NCBI GenBank assembly: GCA_018896395.1
Contig: JAHIMN010000183.1
Location: 1 to 14,418 of the forward strand
Direction: 5' to 3'
DNA length: 14,418 nt
Source: Verrucomicrobiota bacterium
Lineage (GTDB): Bacteria > Verrucomicrobiota > Kiritimatiellia > JAAZAB01
In this document: piece by piece, positions 6,013-12,457 of the stretch
Layout: every line of letters starts with the position of its first letter
Position numbering within the stretch: the stretch's first letter is position 1
The notes under the pieces: generated by a model
Told to the model about the DNA's origin: nothing
Seen by the model: the letters and a program-made list of their open reading frames with translations, nothing else
Database searches by the model: none
Translations under genes and position numbers: made by a program

Positions 6013-6812
6013 TTCGATTCTTGCTTGGGGGACTCGTCGGTCAGCTTGCTGAAATCATCCACGAAGTCCACCTTCGGAAAAAACGCCGCGGCGTCAAAAA
6101 GCCCGGCGGTAATCGGCTTGTTGATGATGAGATTGTCGAACCGGCGTGTTTCGCGCACTGTATTGGCGCCGAAATAGGCGGTGCCCTGCTGAAGGCCGGT
6201 GAGCCAGCACGTGCCCGTGACTTTCCGAAAATCGCTATATTCAACCTGGGCTGTTAGATTTTTCATTTCCGGCGTTTTGAAAAACTCGATGCGCGCCAGG
6301 CGCCCTTCAGAATCGCAGGCGAGGACCACGAATACCCGCTCCCGTACGTAGCCGCGCCGCACCGGATAGTCGGATGCGCCCTCCAGTGGAGTTTCCGGGA
6401 CACCCTGCAGACGCAATAAATGCTCCATGGCGCTCCCGGGCACGGACTTCTGCATGATGCTCCATTCCCCCTCCAACTTGGTCAGGGGACATGAAAAGCC
6501 TTTGGCCATGCCCTCCACGTAATAGTAAAATTGCCGGCCATCGGCGATGATGCGCCGCCGAAGCGGCGCAATATTTTCGACATGCATCCGGTCCGGCCGC
6601 TGGTAATACACCTGACTGAGCAGGGTTGCCGTTTTGCCGTCCACCTCGCTGGTTTTACGGACCCGGCAACTGACGGACTCGACCTGGGTATAACTCGAGC
6701 AGAGTTTCTCGGCCAAGGTCGGCTCAGCGGCCAACGCCGCATTCGCTCCAAGCAAGCCGGTGACAACAAACATTATACAAAATAATTGCATATATCTTAA
6801 TGAAACTCGCAT
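6009..6812 (-). CDS. LolA-like outer-membrane lipoprotein-sorting family protein
   Basis: This 267-residue protein has a clear signal peptide (MRVSLRYMQLFCIMFVVTGLLGANAALA, cleaved before AEPTL). The mature part follows the LolA/LolB pattern: a helix with LAEKLCSSYTQVESVSCRVRK, long strands such as TLLSQVYYQRPDRMHVENI and IADGRQFYYYVEGM, and later KNLTAQVEYSDFRKVTGTCW. It resembles the periplasmic LolA-like proteins of other PVC bacteria rather than E. coli LolA. Those proteins are thought to carry lipoproteins or related lipids, but the cargo here is unknown. The frame is open up to 6851, but that extension lies in the terminator of the preceding gene, so the internal ATG right before the signal peptide is chosen. 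The gene is coupled to the YidD-domain gene by an ATGA overlap. Confidence 0.82.
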   Translation of the reverse strand: MRVSLRYMQLFCIMFVVTGLLGANAALAAEPTLAEKLCSSYTQVESVSCRVRKTSEVDGKTATLLSQVYYQRPDRMHVENIAPLRRRIIADGRQFYYYVEGMAKGFSCPLTKLEGEWSIMQKSVPGSAMEHLLRLQGVPETPLEGASDYPVRRGYVRERVFVVLACDSEGRLARIEFFKTPEMKNLTAQVEYSDFRKVTGTCWLTGLQQGTAYFGANTVRETRRFDNLIINKPITAGLFDAAAFFPKVDFVDDFSKLTDESPKQESK

Positions 6813-6836
6813 GCTTCGTTCCCGCCATCCTGAAGC

Positions 6837-6875
6837 AAAAAGAGATTCCAAGCCACCGGCCTGGAATCTCTTTTT
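6837..6875 (-). terminator. Intrinsic terminator after the small exported protein gene
   Basis: The inverted repeat AAAAAGAGATTCCA / TGGAATCTCTTTTT, with an inner GCC/GGC pair and a short loop, ends in a T run when read on either strand. It lies 24 bp past the stop at 6899 and only 25 bp before the LolA-like start, so it may attenuate rather than fully block read-through. Confidence 0.8.
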
Positions 6876-6898
6876 AACAAGAACACGATCGTTCCGGC

Positions 6899-7189
6899 TT
6901 AAAAGAACGACGTTCCATACTCCTTGGTATAATCGGCGGTGGTCATGCCATTGACGCCGTCAACACCGTTCCAGATGGCAAAAAAGATATTGGCCACCGG
7001 AATCAGCAGGACCCACTCGCGCCAATGAATTTCCTTGCCGTCATTATAAGCCGCGCCGGCACGCATGCCGAAACAGCATCCGGCAACGAAGCCCATCATG
7101 CCGCCGCGATTTTCATTCATCGCCGACGCCGTCAGGGTACTCCCGGCCAACAACATCCCGACCATCAGACTCACTATCCATTTCCTCAT
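6899..7189 (-). CDS. Small exported or membrane protein of unknown function (96 aa)
   Basis: The protein starts with a signal peptide (MRKWIVSLMVGMLLAGSTLTASA). A glycine-rich hydrophobic stretch follows (GGMMGFVAGCCFGMRAGAAY), then EIHWREWVLLIPVANIFFAIWNGVDG, which could span a membrane, and a polar tail ending YGTSFF. I do not recognise a named family, though the GFVAGCCFGxRAGAAYN pattern reminds me of hypothetical proteins from other PVC genomes. The start is well supported: AGGAGGTG lies just upstream of the ATG and a promoter lies about 40 nt further. Its expression is probably high relative to neighbours, given the strong promoter, strong ribosome site and strong terminator. It precedes the LolA-like and YidD-domain genes on the same strand. 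Confidence 0.8.
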   Translation of the reverse strand: MRKWIVSLMVGMLLAGSTLTASAMNENRGGMMGFVAGCCFGMRAGAAYNDGKEIHWREWVLLIPVANIFFAIWNGVDGVNGMTTADYTKEYGTSFF

Positions 7190-7229
7190 GACACCTCCTC
7201 CATAAGTGTTTGCCCGCCTCTTGCCTTTA

Positions 7230-7258
7230 TTTATACACTACTGGCGACTTCATAGCAA
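7230..7258 (-). promoter_or_regulatory. Strong sigma70-like promoter
   Basis: On the minus strand there is a -35 TTGCTA (7253-7258), a 17-bp spacer and a -10 TATAAA (7230-7235), about 40 bp before the 96-residue gene with its AGGAGG site. Confidence 0.6.
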
Positions 7259-7271
7259 CACTAAATTAGGT

Positions 7272-7461
7272 ATGGTTCACGGTTCAGCGGCCCGCCTGCA
7301 ATCCGTCGGCTGACGGATAGCACTGCCTGCCCGCAATGCTGCGCATAGCGCTGCAGGCGGGCGGGCAGGTTCACAGTTGTGGAGGTTGCTGATTTCCACT
7401 TCAATCTGCTCAACCGTTCCGCCGAAGGCGGATCCGCTTAAGGCAGAGAACCTTGAACCAT
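7272..7461. mobile_element. MITE-like element, copy 2
   Basis: The ends read ATGGTTCACGGTTCAGCGG (left) and GAACCTTGAACCAT (right). The inner part TTCACAGTTGTGGAGGTTGC and the following GCTGATTTCCACTTCAATC closely match copy 3. It contains a compound copy of the 36-bp palindromic element and an extra small hairpin TCCGCCGAAGGCGGA near 7421, just before the right end. No coding sequence is seen. Confidence 0.75.
7289..7370. repeat. Compound copy of the 36-bp palindromic element inside MITE-like copy 2
   Basis: A GGCCCGCCTGCA arm is followed by a hairpin ATCCGTCGGCTGACGGAT (7301-7318), then a full inverted element beginning CCTGCCCGCAATGCTGCGCA and ending GGCGGGCGGGCAGG. In the simpler copy at 13413 the first arm runs straight into the core, so this looks like one element inserted beside or within another. 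Confidence 0.7.
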
Positions 7462-7525
7462 GCCTGTGCCTGTATTTATTTTGATATTCTCCCATTTTAT
7501 TGGGCACGTGTCAATCTTAAATATC

Positions 7526-7722
7526 GTCACGTTTGGTAAGGCCTCAGTTACGTGGGGGCCGCCAAAGTTGTACCACCCAAACAGAGATGTCTCGACTTCG
7601 CTCGACATGACACACAGCAACGGTCATTCCGAGCTTAAGCGAGGAATCTCGCCTGCGGCGGACAAGCCTCGTTGCAGGCGTAACCGTATACATACCCGCG
7701 TAACTGAGGCCATACTCACGTT
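7526..7722. repeat. Inverted-repeat-bounded element upstream of serA
   Basis: A perfect 13-bp inverted repeat GGCCTCAGTTACG (7540-7552) and CGTAACTGAGGCC (7699-7711) extends imperfectly outward with CACGTTTGGTAA and a CTCACGTTG partner. Inside is a second inverted pair: GAGATGTCTCGACTTCGCTC (from about 7585) faces CCGAGCTTAAGCGAGGAATC (to about 7650). The inner arms belong to the widespread GAGAT..CTCG-C..CTCGGAATGAC type of intergenic repeat. The region is not protein-coding in my view. Confidence 0.6.
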
Positions 7723-7733
7723 GAAAACACAGC

Positions 7734-7762
7734 TTGAGTATTTAGCCGCCGAGGCCTATAGT
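7734..7762 (+). promoter_or_regulatory. Sigma70-like promoter for serA
   Basis: A -35 TTGAGT (7734-7739), a 17-bp spacer and a -10 TATAGT (7757-7762) predict a leader of about 60 nt. The leader contains a perfect small hairpin CCGGCATGGCCGG at 7782-7794. Confidence 0.5.
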
Positions 7763-7828
7763 CCTTCCCACGCCAATAAAACCGGCATGGCCGGCGCTGG
7801 AAATCACTTGAACGGAAGACGGAAGGAA

Positions 7829-9409
7829 ATGAAAAAAGTATTGATCCCGACCAAGCTCGAAAACGAAGCACGCAAAATCCTGGAAGCCAACGGCCATTAT
7901 TTGGTCATCCAGGACGATAAAACCGACATCCTGACCTTGGCCGGCCAGCACGCCGATACCTATGCGCTCATCGTGCGCAGTGAAAAAGTGACGCCCGCGC
8001 TGATGAACGCCCTACCCCATCTTAAAGTGATCGTTCGCGCCGGCACGGGGTTCGACACGATTGACATCAAACATGCCCGCAAAAAGGGCATTGACGTCAT
8101 GAACACCCCCGGCGCCAACTCCAATGCCGTGGCGGAGGAAGTTGTCGCGCTCATGCTGGCGGATGCCCGCCACATCATCGCGGGTGATGTCACCACGCGC
8201 GAGGGTAAATGGGAAAAGAAAAAATTAATGGGCCGCGAACTCACGGGTAAAACGATCGGCATTGTCGGCCTGGGCAATATCGGTCAATTGGTCGCCAAAC
8301 GCCTGTCGGGGTTTAACGTCAAATTGCTGGGCTACGACCCGCTCATTTCCCAGGAACGCGCCGACGCCATGGCGGTAGAACTGGTCGAGCTCCCCGAGTT
8401 ATTTGCGCAAGCCGATTATATCACCCTGCATATCCCGGAAAACGAAGAAAACCGCGGAATGATTAACCTGTTGCTCATCAGCCGGATGAAAGAAGGCGCT
8501 ACCCTGATCAATTGCGCCCGGGCCGGCATTTTGGATGAAGCGGCATTGCGCCAGGTCAAGGCGACGAAAAAAATCCGGTTTCTTAACGATGTCTACCCTA
8601 AGGACGCTGAGGGCCCCAAGAGCGTGGTCGACATTGCCGACATCATGTTGCCCCACCTGGGCGCCAGCACGGTGGAAGCCAATACCAACGCCGCGCGCCG
8701 CGCCGCCGAGGAACTGATCGAACTGGACGAGAAGGGAATTACCAGTTTCATCGTCAACCGCGATGTGCCCGAAGGCCTGGATGAAGCCTACGGCAAGCTG
8801 GCCTTCACGATTACCAAGCTCTGCCGCCACCTGCTGGGCCCGACCGCCAAGTTGGCTAGCCTCGAAACCAGCTTTTACGGGTTGCTGAAGCCTTTCAGCG
8901 ACTGGCTCATGATCCCCGTGGTCACAGCGCTGGGCGATCGGATTGACCAGCCCCTGGACAATAAATCGGCCCGCCAGTTTCTGAAAGAAATGGGGATTGA
9001 GGTAGCCAACCGGGCAACCGATCCCAACAAGCACTTCGAGAATTCCCTGACCATTGACCTGGTCGGCACGCTGGATTCCGGAAGCCTGCGCCGGATCAGC
9101 GTGCGCGGCACGGTCGTAGAAGGAGTGCTCATGATTGCGCGGATCAACGACTTCGACCGGCTGTATTTTGAGCCCAAGGGGCCCACCGTGTTTTTTATTT
9201 ACGCGGACCGTCCCGGTGTCCTCGGTCAGATCGGCTCAGCCCTGGCCGCGGCCGACATTAACATCGAGGATGTGCGCAATCCGCATCACCTGAAGGTCAA
9301 CCAGTCGCTGGTCATCATGCGGATCAACAAGCCGGTCCCGGCACCGGTCATGGATAAGATCAGCCGGAAGATTCGGGCGCTATCCGCGTTTTGCTACGAT
9401 TTCGGTTAA
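7829..9409 (+). CDS. serA: D-3-phosphoglycerate dehydrogenase, long ACT-containing form
   Basis: The 526-residue length matches the long SerA type. The order is a substrate domain, the NAD fold with GLGNIGQ (residues 147-153) and ribose-binding Asp170, NCARAGILDE with catalytic Arg231, and LPHLGAS with catalytic His276. An intervening ASB-like domain (about 320-450) and an ACT domain (about 453-526, starting PTVFFIYADRPGVLGQIGSA) follow. The enzyme oxidises 3-phosphoglycerate as the first step of serine synthesis in the cytoplasm, and the ACT domain probably senses serine. The usual catalytic Glu of DVFxxEP appears as Asp259 in DVYPKDAEGP. The start has GGAAGG just upstream. A longer open frame to 7460 is repeat-derived and rejected. 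It is followed by glnA on the same strand. Confidence 0.95.
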   Translation: MKKVLIPTKLENEARKILEANGHYLVIQDDKTDILTLAGQHADTYALIVRSEKVTPALMNALPHLKVIVRAGTGFDTIDIKHARKKGIDVMNTPGANSNAVAEEVVALMLADARHIIAGDVTTREGKWEKKKLMGRELTGKTIGIVGLGNIGQLVAKRLSGFNVKLLGYDPLISQERADAMAVELVELPELFAQADYITLHIPENEENRGMINLLLISRMKEGATLINCARAGILDEAALRQVKATKKIRFLNDVYPKDAEGPKSVVDIADIMLPHLGASTVEANTNAARRAAEELIELDEKGITSFIVNRDVPEGLDEAYGKLAFTITKLCRHLLGPTAKLASLETSFYGLLKPFSDWLMIPVVTALGDRIDQPLDNKSARQFLKEMGIEVANRATDPNKHFENSLTIDLVGTLDSGSLRRISVRGTVVEGVLMIARINDFDRLYFEPKGPTVFFIYADRPGVLGQIGSALAAADINIEDVRNPHHLKVNQSLVIMRINKPVPAPVMDKISRKIRALSAFCYDFG

Positions 9410-9441
9410 ACCTCTTTTGGGTTAATAATGTTTTGCGCACC

Positions 9442-9457
9442 TGGCCCGGTTCGTGCA
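9442..9457 (+). promoter_or_regulatory. Possible sigma54 promoter upstream of glnA
   Basis: The sequence TGGCCCGGTTCGTGCA keeps the GG and GC doublets with exactly 10 bp between them, as in the sigma54 consensus TGGCACG-N4-TTGCA, with two mismatches. Sigma54 control of glnA is known in enterobacteria. The site lies about 200 bp before the gene and within an imperfect dyad TTGCGCACC...GGTTCGTGCAA. No NtrC site was recognised. Confidence 0.35.
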
Positions 9458-9479
9458 ATACTTATAACTACTCACCACT

Positions 9480-9582
9480 TATTACACGGATGGCACAGAT
9501 ATCAGAATTGTTGATTGCTGATTGAAATCATAAATCATAAATCAGAAATTAAAATCAGTGTAATCCGTGATATCCGTGGTAA
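9480..9582. repeat. Inverted CACGGAT-type repeat flanking a heptad tract
   Basis: The left arm TACACGGATGGCACAGATA and the right arm (complement CACGGATATCACGGATTACA) both carry CACGGAT spaced by nine bases, in inverted orientation. Between them at 9501-9556 is a period-7 tract: ATCAGAA, TTGTTGA, TTGCTGA, TTGAAAT, CATAAAT, CATAAAT, CAGAAAT, TAAAATC. This occupies the middle of the 245-bp serA-glnA spacer, between the possible sigma54 site and the glnA ribosome site. Confidence 0.7.
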
Positions 9583-9654
9583 AATATCTTCGGATTCGCT
9601 AGTGCGCAGTTAATTGGGGACTAACGGCATCGTTTCAATACAGGAGGTTTTCGT

Positions 9655-11079
9655 ATGGATGGCATTAAAACACCCCGCGACATCGTCACGTTTATCCAGA
9701 AAGAAAAGATCGAGGTTGTGGACCTGCGGTTCATGGATTTTCCGGGGCTCTGGCAGCACTTTTCCGTGCCGGCCCGCGAGATGAAAGAGGAAACATTCGA
9801 GAAAGGACTGGGGTTCGATGGCTCCAGCATCCGCGGCTGGCAGGTAATCAACGAATCGGACATGCTGGTAAAACCCGTGCCGGAAACGGCGTTTGTGGAC
9901 CCGTTTTTCGCGGACCGCACACTTGTGTTGATCTGCAACATCTGCGACCCGATTACCGGCGAGGATTACACGCGCGACCCCCGCAATATCGCCCGCAAGG
10001 CGGAAGCCTATCTCAAGAGCACCGGCCTGGCCGACATCGGGTATATCGGGCCCGAGGCGGAATTCTTTATTTTTGACGATGTGCGCTTCGATCAAAATGC
10101 GCACGAGGGCTATTACCACATTGATTCGAACGAAGGGCAATGGAACAGCGGCCGGATCGAAAACCCCAATTCGGGCTACAAAATCCGGTACAAGGAAGGC
10201 TATTTCCCCGTGCCCCCGACGGACACGCTCCAGGATATCCGCAGTGAAATGATGCTGACCCTGGAACGGATCGGCATTCCCATCGAGGCCCAGCATCACG
10301 AGGTGGCCACGGGTGGCCAGTGCGAAATTGATATGCGCTTTGGGCCCCTGGTGCTCATGGCCGACGCCATGCTTAAGTACAAATATATAATCAAGAACGT
10401 GGCGCGCAAATATAACAAGACGGCGACCTTCATGCCCAAGCCGCTCTTCGGCGACAACGGCAGCGGCATGCATATACACTTTTCGCTGTGGAAAGGGGAT
10501 AAAAATTTGTTTGCCGGCGAGGGCTACGCGGGCATGTCGGAAACCGGCATGTATGCGATCGGCGGAATTCTGAAGCATGCGCCGGCGCTCCTGGCATTTA
10601 CCAGCCCAACGACCAACAGCTATAAACGGCTGGTTCCAGGTTACGAGGCGCCCGTCAACCTGGCCTATTCCCGGCGGAACCGGAGCGCCGCGGTGCGCAT
10701 TCCCATGTATTCGACGGCGCCCAAGGCCAAGCGCATCGAGTTTCGCTGTCCGGATCCGAGCTGTAATCCGTACCTGGCCTTCGCGGCCATCCTGATGGCC
10801 GCGCTGGATGGCATCCTCAACAAGGTGGATCCGGGCGAACCGCTGGATAAGGATATTTACGACCTGCCGCCGGAAGAGCTGGCCAAGGTGCCGCAAACGC
10901 CTGGATCATTGCGCGACGCGCTGATGGCCCTGGAAAAAGATCACGCCTTCCTGCTTAAGAACGATGTCTTCACCCAGGACGTCATCGAAACCTGGATTGA
11001 TTACAAGATGAAGAATGAGGTCCTGGCACTGGACCTGCGGCCGCACCCGTGGGAGTTCGCGCTGTATTATGACATCTGA
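9655..11079 (+). CDS. glnA: Type I glutamine synthetase
   Basis: The 474-residue protein is a typical GSI subunit, which ligates ammonia to glutamate with ATP and acts in the cytoplasm as a dodecamer. Visible are GFDGSSIRGW (residues 53-62), EAEFFIFD (134-141, metal ligands), EVATGGQCEID (216-226), GDNGSGMHIHFS (267-278), NSYKRLVPGYEAPVN (321-335), RNRSAAVRIP (341-350) and RIEFRCPDPSCNPYLAFAA (360-378). Tyr402 in DKDIYDLPPEE occupies the adenylylation position of the GSI-beta group, so control by a GlnE-type enzyme is possible. The start is fixed by AGGAGG about 8 nt before the ATG. A possible sigma54 site lies upstream. It converges with the amidohydrolase gene across a paired hairpin. Confidence 0.97.
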   Translation: MDGIKTPRDIVTFIQKEKIEVVDLRFMDFPGLWQHFSVPAREMKEETFEKGLGFDGSSIRGWQVINESDMLVKPVPETAFVDPFFADRTLVLICNICDPITGEDYTRDPRNIARKAEAYLKSTGLADIGYIGPEAEFFIFDDVRFDQNAHEGYYHIDSNEGQWNSGRIENPNSGYKIRYKEGYFPVPPTDTLQDIRSEMMLTLERIGIPIEAQHHEVATGGQCEIDMRFGPLVLMADAMLKYKYIIKNVARKYNKTATFMPKPLFGDNGSGMHIHFSLWKGDKNLFAGEGYAGMSETGMYAIGGILKHAPALLAFTSPTTNSYKRLVPGYEAPVNLAYSRRNRSAAVRIPMYSTAPKAKRIEFRCPDPSCNPYLAFAAILMAALDGILNKVDPGEPLDKDIYDLPPEELAKVPQTPGSLRDALMALEKDHAFLLKNDVFTQDVIETWIDYKMKNEVLALDLRPHPWEFALYYDI

Positions 11080-11107
11080 GCAAACGATTAATGTCCAAAA
11101 TAATATT

Positions 11108-11190
11108 CCCTCTCCCTCGGGAGAGGGTTAGGGCGAGGGGAATGCTGGCAAATGTGCCCCCTCACCTCTGTCCTCTCCCGAGGGAGAGGA
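11108..11190. repeat. Paired inverted repeat between convergent genes (probable bidirectional terminator)
   Basis: The left unit CCCTCTCCCTCGGGAGAGGG with GCGAGGGG and the right unit CCCCTCACC with CCTCTCCCGAGGGAGAGG are inverted copies of a widespread intergenic repeat, each with its own CTCTCCC/GGGAGAG hairpin. Together they fold into one long hairpin. The pair lies exactly between the stops of glnA and the amidohydrolase gene. Confidence 0.75.
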
Positions 11191-11195
11191 TAAGG

Positions 11196-12419
11196 TCAAC
11201 GCCCCAGGCCGCCTTGTTCCAGGAACAGCAACGCGCACCGGGCCATCATGGCCGCGCCCATGGATAGAATGCGGTCGTCAAAATCGAACCGGCAGTGATG
11301 ATACGAAGGCTGGGCCGGACATTTTTGTACACCCAGTTCCATGAACGCGCCCGGCACCTTCTGCGTGTAAAGCGCAAAATCTTCGGCGCCCATCGTAAGG
11401 ACATTATCGCCCACCGGCGCCTTCAGCGCGCGCCCCGCAGCATGTACGATCTCCACCAGCCTGGCGTCGTTACACGTGACCGGCAGGCCCTTCCGGTAGA
11501 CCAGGTCGCACCGCCCCCCATGTGCCCCGGAAATGCCCTTCACCACCGCGCGCATGCGCCGGATAATCTCGTCTTGAACCCGCACATCGTACGTGCGCAC
11601 GGTGCCCATCATTTCCGCCGAACCAGGGATCACGTTGAAAGCCGTGCCGGCATGCAGGGAACAGACCGAGATCACCCGGACATCCGGACCCGCCAGGTTG
11701 CGCTCAATCCCCTGGATCCCGCTGTATATCTGGTGGGCAATCAGGATCGGATCGGTACAATTTTCCGGCTGCGCACCATGCCCGCCCTTCCCATACACCG
11801 TGATGGCAAATCTATCTGCCGCGGCCATGATTGGCCCGGCACTGGCCCCAACCACACCGTATGGCATCCTGGGACTGATGTGCATGCCAAAGATCGCTTC
11901 CACGTCCGGGTCATTGAGCGCACCGGCGCGGATCATGGCCCGCGCGCCGTCGAGCAGCTCCTCCGCAGGTTGGAAGATGAACTTGACGGCGCCCGGAATC
12001 CGGGCCTGAATTTTTTTCAGGATCATGGCGGCGCCCAGGCACATGGTCACGTGCCCATCATGCCCGCAGGCATGCATAATGCCCGGGGTACGTGACCGGT
12101 AGGACACCTGGTTGGCCTCGGTAATCGGCAGGGCATCCATGTCCGCGCGCAACGCCACCGTATGGGCAGCGCGCCCGCCTGCAACACTATGCGTAGCATT
12201 GCGGGCAGGCCCGCCTTGCAACACACCGACAACCCCGGTTTTCGCCACACCGGATTGTACGCGGTCCAGCCCCACGGACTTTAATGTTTCCACGATTTTC
12301 TGGCTGGTCCGCCGTTCCTGGAAGCCTAATTCGGGATGCTGATGAATATCGCGCCGAATGGCAATCAGCGTTTTGCTCAGCCCACGCGCCGCACGATTGA
12401 TTTCCGCATCGATGGACAT
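11196..12419 (-). CDS. M20 family amidohydrolase (N-acyl amino acid or hippurate hydrolase type)
   Basis: The 407-residue protein has the full M20D layout. It has TVALRADMDALPITE (87-101), then HACGHDGH (117-124) with metal-ligand Cys118 and His120, FQPAEE (149-154) with the catalytic Glu pair, and a further likely ligand at His180 in GMHISP. A lid domain (about 200-310), TMGAEDFALYTQKVPG (342-357) and a final YHHCRFDFDD complete it. The family removes acyl groups from amino acids or indole-acetyl conjugates; the substrate is unknown. The start has AAGGAG about 9 nt upstream. The gene is 38 bp after fabD on the same strand and may be co-transcribed. Residues 71-82 (PARNATHSVAGG) are an in-frame insertion of the 36-bp palindrome, in the loop between GVVGVLQGG and TVALRAD, where relatives have only a few residues. 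Confidence 0.93.
   Translation of the reverse strand: MSIDAEINRAARGLSKTLIAIRRDIHQHPELGFQERRTSQKIVETLKSVGLDRVQSGVAKTGVVGVLQGGPARNATHSVAGGRAAHTVALRADMDALPITEANQVSYRSRTPGIMHACGHDGHVTMCLGAAMILKKIQARIPGAVKFIFQPAEELLDGARAMIRAGALNDPDVEAIFGMHISPRMPYGVVGASAGPIMAAADRFAITVYGKGGHGAQPENCTDPILIAHQIYSGIQGIERNLAGPDVRVISVCSLHAGTAFNVIPGSAEMMGTVRTYDVRVQDEIIRRMRAVVKGISGAHGGRCDLVYRKGLPVTCNDARLVEIVHAAGRALKAPVGDNVLTMGAEDFALYTQKVPGAFMELGVQKCPAQPSYHHCRFDFDDRILSMGAAMMARCALLFLEQGGLGR
12173..12215. repeat. 36-bp palindromic element inside the M20 amidohydrolase gene
   Basis: The sequence reads GCCCGCCTGCAACACTATGC, then GTAGCATTGCGGGCAG, then GCCCGCC. The 7-mer GCCCGCC on both sides looks like a target duplication around the insert. 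The minus strand encodes GGPARNATHSVAGGR in frame. Confidence 0.88.
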
Positions 12420-12457
12420 GGATGGGGCTCCTTCCGGTCAACCAGCACGCCGTTTTG

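Noticed and set aside
7460..7828. Long N-terminal extension of the serA open reading frame
   Set aside because: The sequence is made of inverted repeats and the end of a MITE-like element, and the encoded peptide is not enzyme-like. A good ribosome site and promoter lie directly before the ATG at 7829.
9408..9423. Terminator right after serA
   Set aside because: The AACC/GGTT stem is very short and has no following T run, so read-through toward glnA cannot be excluded.
9433..9458. NtrC-type operator in the dyad TTGCGCACC...GGTTCGTGCAA
   Set aside because: The spacing and half-sites do not match the known TGCACY-N5-RGTGCA pattern.
9610..10896. A 428-codon open frame antisense to glnA
   Set aside because: It mirrors the codon pattern of glnA and has no recognisable domain; glnA itself is unmistakable.
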